From contig LUCM01011235.1 of the NCBI GenBank assembly GCA_008360955.1, positions 61,579-125,578 on the forward strand: a stretch of DNA of 64,000 nucleotides, written 5' to 3'. Below, one piece after another: positions 27,301 through 39,300 of the stretch (position 1 is the first letter of the stretch; every line of letters starts with the position of its first letter). The position numbers were made by a program, and so were the translations under genes. Source of the stretch: Fasciolopsis buskii (Eukaryota; Platyhelminthes; Trematoda; Plagiorchiida; Fasciolidae). Below the pieces are notes generated by a model that had not been told where the DNA came from, ran no database searches, and saw only the letters and a list, made by a program, of their open reading frames with translations.

Positions 27301-30300
27301 AACTAAAGTGAGATATAATATCTCGGCACTGGTACATTATACGAACATGCGACTAAGTGTATACCTTCGTTCCAAATGACGCGATTTGATGACTGGAAAG
27401 TATTTTGAAACTCCCGAATGCGGCAAATCGCAACCACGCCCCTTGATGTGTTATCACACGGACTGGCGATGAATGTTTTGCGATCTAAACGTCAGACTTT
27501 AGTACACATATTTTCATGGTTAGAGTTAGTTGAGGCAAACAAGCGTCAGTCCCGTGGTCAGTAACAAACCTAGGAATGGGGAACCTTACAGAATAACTAG
27601 TGTGTTGTTCGGTTCACGACGATGTTCAGGCTTTTAAAGCACCCAAAATACAGCGCCGAAGTCGATGAAATTCTGGTCACAGTTGTGTAACCAGACTAAA
27701 TTTCGACAAATTTGAAGTCATAAGGAGTCAGCTGAAAACTGGTTTAAATAATCCATTCGCTATCAAATTTCAAAATTTTTGAATAGAAACATGGAAAAAT
27801 AATTCAACGCCGATCTCCCTAATTCGGACTGCGTTTGTCCTGCACATATTCCGCTCATTTCAGTGCACAGTAGCTGCTATTCATTCTTCTCTTTGGGATA
27901 TCTTTTGCTTTCCAGCTGTTGCGCTCCATATTGGATGTGAACCTGCCCAAATTTCTGTCTCACGATATTCCCCTGTTTCGGGGGATTATTTCGGATTTGT
28001 TCCCCGGGATTGTGCTACCGCAAGCGGACTATAGCATCTTTCTGGCGGAGGTTGAAAAAGTATGCAAACAGCAGAATTTGCAAGCGGTCGACTTTTTCAC
28101 CGAAAAGCTCATTCAAACCTATGAAATGATGATCGTTCGTCACGGGTGAGTGACGGCTAATTGGTAAAAATGATCGGTGATAAGCTTCCCTCTTTTCTCT
28201 ATTTGTTGGTAATGAAACCGGAGTGCCCTTTTCATGTGTCGCGGTTGCGCGATTTTAACCGGCCGGATTAGCTCCCTTATTGTCGCGTTACGTTTGCTTT
28301 CGACAACGCAGTCGACGTTTGGGCCCTAAAATTAAAGTACGGGGTGCCACCAGAGTAGCCGTCCCTCCAGGTAAACCCTTGCAGCGGCTTTGCAAATCCC
28401 GTGCGCGACAGAAACAAACATATTACCCTAGTGAATAGATCCGTGGACTTGAAAGGACTTGAATGAGTGGTCTTGTCGCTGTTGTACACTTTCGTCGTGG
28501 CAACGCCGCGTAACCTGGGTGGTCAACACAAACATGGATGTGGTTTTGGTGCGTGTCTGAATCGGCTAGACAACTAGCCCATTCCACAAATATAGATCAG
28601 CAGTCATTTTGTTAAGACAGGAAATCAGGACCATTGAGGACAGAGAAGATCTCGGTCAGCCAACAGCGGTTTGCGGCTAACATCCATCAAATCGTGTGTT
28701 CGAAACGAATCTGATAGGTTCACGGCAAATCGGTGTGGTTTATTTCATCATGAAGCCTCTGGAGGATTCATGTTTCGGTTAGAACAAGCAAACGAACCAA
28801 TCATCATACAAACTGTGAAACAAGATGGACAGGATATACGCATTTGATTTGGGGTGATTTTGTATGTCATTCTTTGTTCTTGACATATTTGGTTTTGATT
28901 ATACGATCACCGTTTGGCAAAGACTGCCTTATATGTGAAAGCAAATCAACAAACCGTAATATGATTAAATGTTGTTGGTGTCCTAACGCGGAACTCTAAT
29001 GATATTTCGTGGAAGTTATCAGCCAAAAATGAATTTAGAGTAGTGCAAATGTAGTAAGTTTTTGACCTCCGCTCGACTCGAAACCAATCGTGGATTAAAT
29101 CCATACATTTGCACTGCTTGTGCTCGATTAGCTAAGCTACGAGGCCACGCAGAGCGGTGTCCGAACATTCCAGTGGTTACCAGCCCAATCTGCTCCACCA
29201 CATGATATCCACCAAATTGGACGTTTGGCAGTTTGACTCCCAGAGCATGATTTCCCTGTGAATCAGCCTCTCCTGAATTTGCTTCTGTCCGCTGTGGGGC
29301 TGATTTCCTCTCAGCGAAATGACTATTGATCAGCTCTTAATGAATAGAAGTTTTCCGACTGATTCGGACACTCACCAAACGATACGCGTATCGCGTTGAC
29401 GTTTGAGATGGCCGTCCGGTCCCGCTAGCCTGAAGTGCTTGTGCGACAGACCACTGTAAATGTGGGCAGAGCGACAAGAGATCCATTGAAACTGACCTAC
29501 AAACTGGTAGCCCAAGATGGCACTGTTATTGTCGCTCACGTAGTGTGCAGAGGCGGTGCAAAAGTTTACCTGTCGGGGCGGCCACCCATATGGAGCTCCG
29601 CCTTACTATTGTACCTTGGTTATCGCGCAGCCAAAGCGTACCCATCTGGTTCACTGAATGCGGGAGTGACCGGCAGACGGCTCCGTTGATCCTCTCTGTG
29701 ATGGCTGGCGTGGCCTTAATCGCGCTATTGTCCTGTTTGGTTTCCTTTGCTTTAGTTGAATTTTCATTCGTCTGGTTGGTCTATTGGCGCCATATGGTAT
29801 CGCCCCGAGTGCAAGCTTTCATAGTCATTTTAAAGGGGAGAAGTGGCACAGCCTTTCCTGTGTACTTGCTGCTTTTCTGTCCCCTGCCAAGCGACGAAGT
29901 GGTTGTCACGGTGACCCCAGTGTCAGCGGAACGGGGAGGCATGCTGTGTGTGAACAGACTATTGAGATAGGCTTGATGCTGCTTAGGCGAAGACGGTCAA
30001 ATTGGGCTGGGGACTATGGCCCTTCATACAACTCGGTGACTGCCGCAAATCTTCGAACGCGTTCGTGCCTGGGTGCGTTTGCACGTTTGTGAAAATCACC
30101 GACTGTCGGTGAACAAATAAATCGTGCACATGAGTTAAATGAGACACTTGGATCCTCGAGGGTTTGTTGTCGTCTATGCGGTGGTAGCTGTTCTAGCGTT
30201 CCACATGAAGAACTCTTTTGGTGTATCGGTGCTGCGGGTTAGCGGCCAAATCTGAAGGGCACGGATGCAAAGGTTGGTTTACCAAAGCAAAGGTAAACTG

Positions 30301-33300
30301 AGTTGCAAAGGTGTATATCATTTTCGTTTCAACATGGTTGTTGATGCCGCGCCCATTGGGCATTGCCGAGGCCCATTTAATGCAAATCATGGGAAATTGT
30401 AAGTTCACTTGACCTGGTTCTGACGCATACGGAATTTCCAAGCTGGGTTTGAAACCCAGTTGGGGCTGCCCTATAGAAAATCTAAGACGGCGTCGTACCT
30501 TAGACTCCGGCATTCTGGCTGACAAGTTCCTCTATGTCCTCACAAGGCGATAAAAGTGTACCATATGCATCGATTGTGGTTCTGATTTCCAGTTTTAACG
30601 TGTATACTGTAAGCCACCTCCTATTTATAGCAATATCTGACGCCTCAGTCTAGCTGGATTTATAAACCTAGGATGGTCAATCCGTATCTCAGATGCCACA
30701 TGTGAAGTAAGTCTCGCTGAGAAATGATCAATTGCGGATAGGCAATTGAGCAACTCCTGTCTTGAACAAGGCGACGAAATCGCACCAGGATCGGGCGAGC
30801 TGCTTCAGGTGATAGACGAATCGGTGCCGAACTTCAATCGCTCGCACGGAAACCCATCCAACCTCAGTAATCCGTACTGAATGAAGAAATAAAGCGCTTT
30901 CCGTCTGACAATAAGACAAACTTGACTGCGAAAGGCTATGGAGCAGTGACGTGACACCGAGTTGCGTTTTTGATATTGATTCTTGCAGTTCAGTGAACAC
31001 TGACATGATAGTCGGTGGAAGTAGGAAGAATCGGCCCGGTGTTAGTCGGATTACGTAATCATCGGTGTGAATAAAATTTAGCACTTTTGCTTGATAGATT
31101 GTCAGCATGGCTAATCAGCTTGGTGGGCTTTAGGCATTAAAATGCAAGATGGAACAGATCAGCTGGAGCTCACTCCGTCAAGCTATTTATTTTCGTGCCT
31201 TATAATTAGTAAGAACTAATTTAGTTCGGGTAAATAAGGTAGTCCATGTAAAATTAATGAAAGTCTCTTTATTTTCAATCTCACTTAGTTTTTAAAGGCC
31301 ATAGGAATAGGTAACAGAGCGATGAGTTGAATTCGGCCATGCAGCTCTCACTGAAAAGACATAAAAAGTGATAACTTGGTAGACAGACTTTAGATCACCC
31401 ATCACGTGTCCCATTTTTCAAGGTTTTCGCCGTTTGGCACCCTTCGGGTATCGTTTCTTGGTCACAGGCCGTTTTTATCAATCATGACCTGGTTTGGAAT
31501 GATTGCACGTGTTCGAGCAATAAGCACCGCAGCCGTGTACGTCATGTGGGAATTGTTTTGACCCCGTAATGTGATTTTATAATACACAATGAATTCGGAC
31601 AACAGAGCTGTAATTTGAATCACCACGTACGCACTTATTTCATTCCATTTCGTGACCGTTCAAATCAATTTGAGGCTAACAAACCACGAGTAAATCCCCA
31701 GTTTCACTGTTGTTTTAGCTGCCCGTTGGACATGTAAAATGTGTTCACAGTTTTCCAGTAAAATATTTCAACATGAGCATATTGACAAAGACTTGGTTAT
31801 TGGATAGAGACCCGGAGGAATTAAAGGGAAAGATACCATTCGGGGAGATAAATATAAGTGGAACGCCAAATCTGCATATTTCGAAATCGTACCATGTGCT
31901 TCACGATTAGACAAACATATTTCGTTGATCTTTTTAGGGAAGCATACACGATTTCACGTGGTCATTCTCGTTGGTTAAATTTCTCATGTACAGATAGCCA
32001 TCCATGCGGGACTAATCAAACACTCATGTCTAAATCATTATTCAGTAACAAAATAAGCCAGCTTTATTTCCATAAATCAGGGCAGTACAAACTTCACGTG
32101 AAGAGTTTACAATCGGTAATAAAAACATCTGCAAAAATGTCCGAAACAATTTAGTTGTTCGTGTGAAAGTGTCTGATTTTTCTGTGTCTTTCCATTCAAA
32201 TTGATTTCAGATGTAGTAAACATTCTAGTGATTAGGACATCTTTGACGTACCATAATGTCAATTCCAGTTATCTTCTAGTACGCATAACCGTAACCACCG
32301 CCATATCGATAACCACGTCTGTACTGTCTTCCATAATGTCGCATTTGTCGTCGATACATACGTCTCTGTACCCGATTCATACGTCGTTGTCCTCGAAAGT
32401 ATCTTCGAAGTGAACTTCGCGCCGGCGCTAGGACGGAATCATCAGGCTTCATGATTACACCGGCACCAACAGGAGCATGACGGGCAATTCTGACAATATT
32501 GTCTAATTTCTCTTCCAAGTCTCCCTCTGCTGCTGACGGCGAAATGACACAAATGGTCAGAGAAAATAGCAATACAATCACTCCGAAGTAGACCCGCATA
32601 CTGATCAGGTTCGACTTAGCCAAATGGAAACTGCGGGTTGGTACCTGTGCTTATCTATTCTAATCACATCTACTGAAAACGAGCTATGCTCACGTGAGAT
32701 TTGTTCATAAACACGGGAAGTGATGATCTGCAAATAGCCGTCACTTTAGTGACTTGCCTATCCAAATACCTATGATAGTAAAAACGGTGACATGGTTTGT
32801 TTATGCACAAAACTGCTCCCAGTGCTGATCGCTACGTAAACGTCCGATAACGATCGAATAAATATACAAATGTATACGAAGTTTTCATGAAGCCTATGCA
32901 CACGTGTACGAGTTAGGGCGTATACGTAAGCTTGAACGTACAACCACCTAGAATGAATGACGTTCCATGTGCATTCAATTCGGCAACCATAGATCTGTTG
33001 CCTCATATGCTGTGCGTGGACAGGAAAGCCTATTTGGTCGGAGAAATCAATCATGCTATCGGTGCAGGTCAAAAACACATTTTGATTACTTTTTACAATT
33101 GTTAATAAATATAGCTAAACTATGGGCATGAAGTTACTCCTTCAGGGTTATATGGTTTCATAAATTTAGTTTATTCAATGAAAGGCAAGAAGACCTGTAA
33201 CTCTTTATCCTTCATCCTTCATCCTTCATTGCATTTATAAATGAAACGACAACATACGTAATTTTCAGAAAGGCGGCAGCTGCGGGCAGAGGGTGCCAAG

Positions 33301-36300
33301 TAGGGAAGTTGACCGACTTCGATAGAATTTGAACCTGCGACCTTCATATCTGAATGCCACGATTTTATCCGCTTGGAGACATTGCAGGAGTTGTGGTAAT
33401 CAAGACCGAATTTCGTCAGTCACTGCAGTACAAGAACGCGTAGTGAAGCTGTAACTTGTCACTGTCACCAAGGCGGATACGTTAGTGAAGCATGTCACTA
33501 TATGACCACGGAATGCACATTGTTCTTGAAGTATGAAATTTTGCTTGGAAGATTTTGCATTCTTTAGTGACTTTTTGCTAGATTTTTCATCCGTGTTTTC
33601 CCACTTCATATTGAATTGTCATATTTATCTACATTTAATCTTTACATAGTTTCAACTACTTGTATAATTAGCCTACAGGCCTACTGATATGGCCTCTGCC
33701 AATGACGAAATTCTCATGTTATAAACGCAAAGATAAGTAATGGGAAGACTTCAAATGAATATTCAGGATTATTGGAAAACGTTCAATTCTTTGCTTTGTT
33801 TATTAAACCCAATAGCTTGTTTGGAAAGCTCCATTTTTTTTGGAAATATTTTATTCAAATTTTTATCCATCTCCTCCCTGTCCTAATTGTCAGATTCATG
33901 TTAGTCGGTGAACCGTTTGGTGGCAAAACGTCCGTGCTCCACACGTTGGCCGAAGTAATGACACGTTTACATGATGCCGGGCACGAGGAGTACGAACGGG
34001 TGCTATACAAAACAATTAATCCGAAATCGATCACGATGGGACAGCTGTTTGGCGAATTCGATCCTGTCTCGCATGAGGTACTCGCCCATACATGTGATGC
34101 ACCGACTATGTCTAGTGAGGGCCATAGTACTCCTCGTCCAATGGATTTCGTAATCCGTGAACTGGGTGTAGATTGGATGGGACATCTCGGCTGTTTTTAA
34201 CATGGGGTTAGCCATTTTCGTCACTTTAAACCTGGTACTACGTTTTGATTATCAGTATGTATTCCCAGCGTGACATTTGCGGCAATCCATATTGGGGGAA
34301 TGATAGTGGACCAGAAAGTGACAGAACGGAGCTACGTCGGGAGATGGTGTAGACGTTTAACCGGTTTTTGAGAATCACCCTAAAACACCTAACGGTAAGA
34401 TGGATGATGTGGGAAACGCTGTGAATCACGCGCCGTTTTCCGCAATTTTACTGGAATCAAACCATTTGGGATGATGAGGTTTGGTGCGCTACCAGAGGCT
34501 CGACGAATAAAGTCCGATTATTACTTTTTTTTGATGTTCATGTATTGGAGTGGGGGCAGAGAAATCTTTATGTGAAAAGACAAATGTGCATTCCGTTGAT
34601 TATTATCCCAAATACTACGAGTCTCCTGTTTAGTTCGTAGACATCGACGAGGCAAGGAGGAAGGATGACGCATGACAAGATGCTAAACAGCACTTGACCA
34701 CGAAGTCATTCGTGACATGGTAATAAAACTGAACTCATCATAGACCAGTGCTAGTGAACCGTGCAGAGTTTTCAAAGTCCAAAGCTAATGAGCCAATTAA
34801 CGAGAGTAGTTTTTATCGATCGAGAGCGTGAGCTGCACCAGCGGCCCTACTGTGAGCTCCATCCCGTCGTTACAATCATTCGCCTTGCACAAATGTGCCT
34901 TCATTTTGATTGCTACCTTGCACCACCGTCTCATCGAGCGAACAGAGCTTTAAAACAAGCCATTGTGAATAGACAATTTCAGTTGCAAAGAAGGCCACCA
35001 AGTGTGTCACCCAGTCATGCCACTTTGGGTCTCCGGATGTCTCTGTCGGAGCACTGTTGAGATTCTAACCCAGGGTTCTACTTAAAACTTTCCAATCTAG
35101 TCCAATGTAGGGGGGGACTTCGTGATATTTTGTCATTGCCATAAGCTGGGCACCAGACCTATCTCAAAACCGCTAAGTGCATTGGAGGATAAAGCATTTA
35201 ATCGGAATCTACAGTGATAGAATTCGATGGTGGAACTTAATTTTTCTTGGCAATTTTTACACATCTCGGTCTTCAGAACAACTAATTTCTAGCTGATTTT
35301 GGCTCGGTGACCTTTTCCCACCTCAGACGATCACCAAGCGCAAACTGAACAGACAATATCTGTCCGAAAGTGCAGTATTTGATAAAATGACATTGCTCAA
35401 AGCATTGGCATATGGTGGATTTTTTTAGTTCTCAAGACTAACCTACCCCTTGACTGGCTTATAAATCGCTCTTGGGAGAACAAGCATTTGGCTGTTGTTC
35501 ACGGTAACGAAGTCGATTCCCGATCCGAGAGAATACAAACGAAGTTCATTATTCTGGGCAACTGTGCTGGAAAAGCTATAAACATTTTCTACCTGAAATT
35601 GAGGTATTTGTACCGACACTAATGGATTTAACTGTCTGTCAGTGTACTGACCAAAGATTTCTGTAAACTAATCGCCTGCGAATTTGATTTTGTTCGGGTG
35701 TGGGTGCAACGCGTTGTCCATCACAACTGTCTCTTAGACGCGGCATATTTGCATGGTTTGTCATTAGGTAATCGACGCGTATCCGTAAGAGTCAAGGCTA
35801 ACCCACCTCGCCTGCACTCGTGGATACCTTACTAGATTTAATTTTCGATTGCAAATTGATTTTGCTAATTCGACATTTGCTAATGGACGTTTCAGGATAT
35901 TAACGATCGTCAAATTTATTCAGTGTGTAGCGGAATCCGTTTAATTTTGGTAGGTTTACGTAACCAGTGGTCGTGGAGTTTTGATTAGGACAAAGTCTTC
36001 ACTAGAAGGCAGAATAAAAGCTGTCGAAAAATCCTGGATTTCGATGTAAACATTTAGTACTAAAATGTTTTTACCGTAGATGCTTGTAAACAGCTAACTT
36101 TTCAAGGCTGATCTCAAGTATACTCCAAACGACACCCAGTCCCAGTGCACAGATCAATATCTGTTTACCTTCTATGGATTTTAGACAAATAATTCGCTCG
36201 AGATCCACAGTGGATATCTACTGTGTCTGTTCTGTTAGGGCATGCTGCATAGAATTTTAAGATTTATTGAACTAAGGGGGTTTAAATCCATTTCAGGTGA

Positions 36301-39300
36301 AACGGTGAATTTTAGGCTAGTTGAAATACGTTCATCGCAAGGACAAGAAGTTGGAGTATACAAATTTGGACGGGACCGGTAAAAGTGACGTGATTTTACT
36401 CACTAGTGGATGTGTGAATGTGGACTGGTTCGGATCTCCCTGCGAAAATTCATCCCTGGTAGTCGAACTATTCAGTGCTGCCCGATCTGTTAATAAGACT
36501 CCCGTTGGATACAGCACGTGATTCTGACGCGTTTACTTATTCCGAGAATCTAATTTTCTATTAGGTAACGAGAAAATGCAGTCCAAACTAGAGTACCAAA
36601 ATCCCCGTCAAAATATTAGTCGGGCGCTCAAACATCGCGAGGAACACGAAGTAGAATATCGATGAAAATTCTGACGTGTCGATTATCACATGAAAAATTG
36701 AAAAATTTATTAATTTCCAAAATCCAATGCGGTCACATTCGAATCCACCGCATTATCACCACGAATATCCAATTGTCTATGGAATAGTGCACATTGCTTG
36801 GAAGTGTATTTTGAGCTGTGCAAAAGTGAGTAACAACCTACTCACAAAGGATATATTTAGAATACCGGAGCTTAAGCTGGAAAGACGTGACAATATTTTC
36901 GCTTTTGTCAAACACTCCTGTAGATTGATGACCGTAAGCATTATATTCTGGCATGAATCGCGTACCACGATATTATTTTCACTGGACAGCAATATCAAGT
37001 TTGATTCCAGTGCACTAAGGTTTGTTCCAACTGAGCTCGTATCAAATGTGAATGACATGTACTTTTTATCATTTGTAAAGTTTGACGCGTTTATTCGAGA
37101 TCAATAATCTCGATAGATCTGGTATTTATTCATCCCTTAAGATGACAAGATAAGGATTTTGTCAACCGAACCCATGATTCCGTAGATTATGCTTTCTGGC
37201 TTTTGATTTTCTGATCACGTCTTCTGGAAAGACCAACACCATGCGGTATCAGAAGAACGACAGGAGCGAAAAATACTCCTTAACTATCTATTTCTACATC
37301 ATATTTTTTTGACCAAAATTTAGTTTCAATAAAATCCGATAACCGCATACTAGTGTTTTTTGCCCTGAAATCAGTGGACAGACGGTGTCACAGCAAACAC
37401 TTTCCGTGAGTTCGCATCAAATGACACGCCAGATCGAAAGTGGGTCATTTTTGACGGGCCAGTTGACACATTGTGGATCGAGAGCATGAATACCGTGCTG
37501 GATGACAATAAGAAATTATGTTTGATGTCCGGAGAAATTATCCAAATGTCCCGTGTGATGAGTTTGATTTTTGAGACTATGGACTTGTCCCAGGCATCGG
37601 TAAGTCAGTGTGACTTTTGACGCTATATGGTTAATCAAATTATAACAGATCATGTGAAAGCAACCATAAGCATTCCAATTCTGACCACTAAAGGTGCTGC
37701 AACCATATTATATATTATACATATACTTTACACCGGCTTGAAAATAAGCATGGAATCAGTGCATCAAAATGTAAACAGAAATTTAGTGAAAACTGATAAA
37801 AGAGAAAATAAAATCGGCGAGAAAAACATCGTTTTTTGTTAATTTTCATCTTTCACATTTTCTGGTTATTTTTGTTTGGTTTTTGGTGTTTTTAAGGGAG
37901 CGAGGTCCGCAGACAGGCCATGCAGCATTCACGCCGTTGACTTCGGTTCTGAGCCGTATCTATCAAAATCTCCAAACAGCGACAATCTTCATCTCTTGGG
38001 CCACAACCAAGGCCAACTTCTTCCAGTCTTGCCCGTCATGTATAAAAGAGCACAAAAAGGTAGACGATAGGCAGGCATACGCAATACGTATCCAAGCCAC
38101 CGAAGGCGATGTAAAGCGGTTTTCTCACTCAGAGGACGACTGTTTGCACCCAACACACGACGACGCACCCGGTCGTTGTTCACCCAATATTTCAACCAGG
38201 CACGAGCAATGTTTCGCGACATTGGTGGTCGAAAACAGAAAGTCGGCGGATGTCTTCAACACGGATAGACTAGATCTTGCAACCGTTGTGCATCCATCCG
38301 GATGTCATGGCGGCTCCACAAATGTCACAGGTTTATGAAAGTTGTCCTACCTTTTACAGTTCGTGATGTGACCTTCTTCCCAAAACCTCCGCCATGTGTG
38401 ATCAAACTCACGAGGTACTTAAAGCTATTGACTATCTCCAGCTGGTCACCAAAAAGGGTGAGTACAAGCACAGCATCCCGTCAGTCTTGGAGAAGTACCT
38501 TGCACTTTGAAGGTGCAAAGCACATACCATATTGGAATACCTCAGTTGCCATACGGTCCAGCGGCAGTTCAATTTTCCGTGCATTATCGCTGAGCAAGGC
38601 GATATCATCGCCGGGTAGGAGTTCAATTCCACTGTCTTAAATTCCAGATAAAGCGTTCTGTAGAACATCCTCTATAACAGTTGAAAAGCAGTGGGAATGT
38701 AAGGCAGCTTTGCCGTACTCCACTCGAGACGACGAAGGGTGTCGAGAGCTGGCCTTAAGCCCTTACCCGACCTGATGTATGACGACACAACTCTTTGAGG
38801 AGCAACACATACTCTTCAGGTTCTCTACTCTTTAACAAACAGTGCCATAGTGCAGACGTATAAACAGAGTCTAAGACCTCTTGAATGTCTAAGAACACGA
38901 TGATCGTTGGTCTTTGGAAGGTAAAACGGTGCTCTAACAGCTGTCGGAGAACAAAGAAATAATCGATGCATCCCGGACCAAAAAGGAAACCCAGGCTGTT
39001 CCTCACTAGTTTGCTGTTCAAACCTATTGCACAATCTGTGAAGAATGAAGGATTCAAGCAGCCTTGACGCTATCGGAATTAGACTAGTACCGCTTTGGTA
39101 AGCATATTCACTGCACGAGATCTTTTTAAAGATGGAGACAACAGTCAACATTCTTCAGAAGAGACTTTCATTCGAGAACAGAACTTGGCGGTCTTTGGCC
39201 AGTTCCATTCCTCTGTTTTTGAATAAAGCTCGGTCAAAATGGTCAGAGATATTAACAAATTGTTAACATTGCATGATAACGGCTGGTTAAATGAGTCTGT

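Noticed and set aside
30728..31108. 126-codon minus-strand frame in intron 9
   Set aside because: No recognisable motif and no promoter or polyadenylation context. Left as unsupported.
31858..32154. 98-codon + frame beneath the nested gene's 3' side
   Set aside because: No domain and AT-rich composition; it lies where the antisense 3' untranslated region would be.
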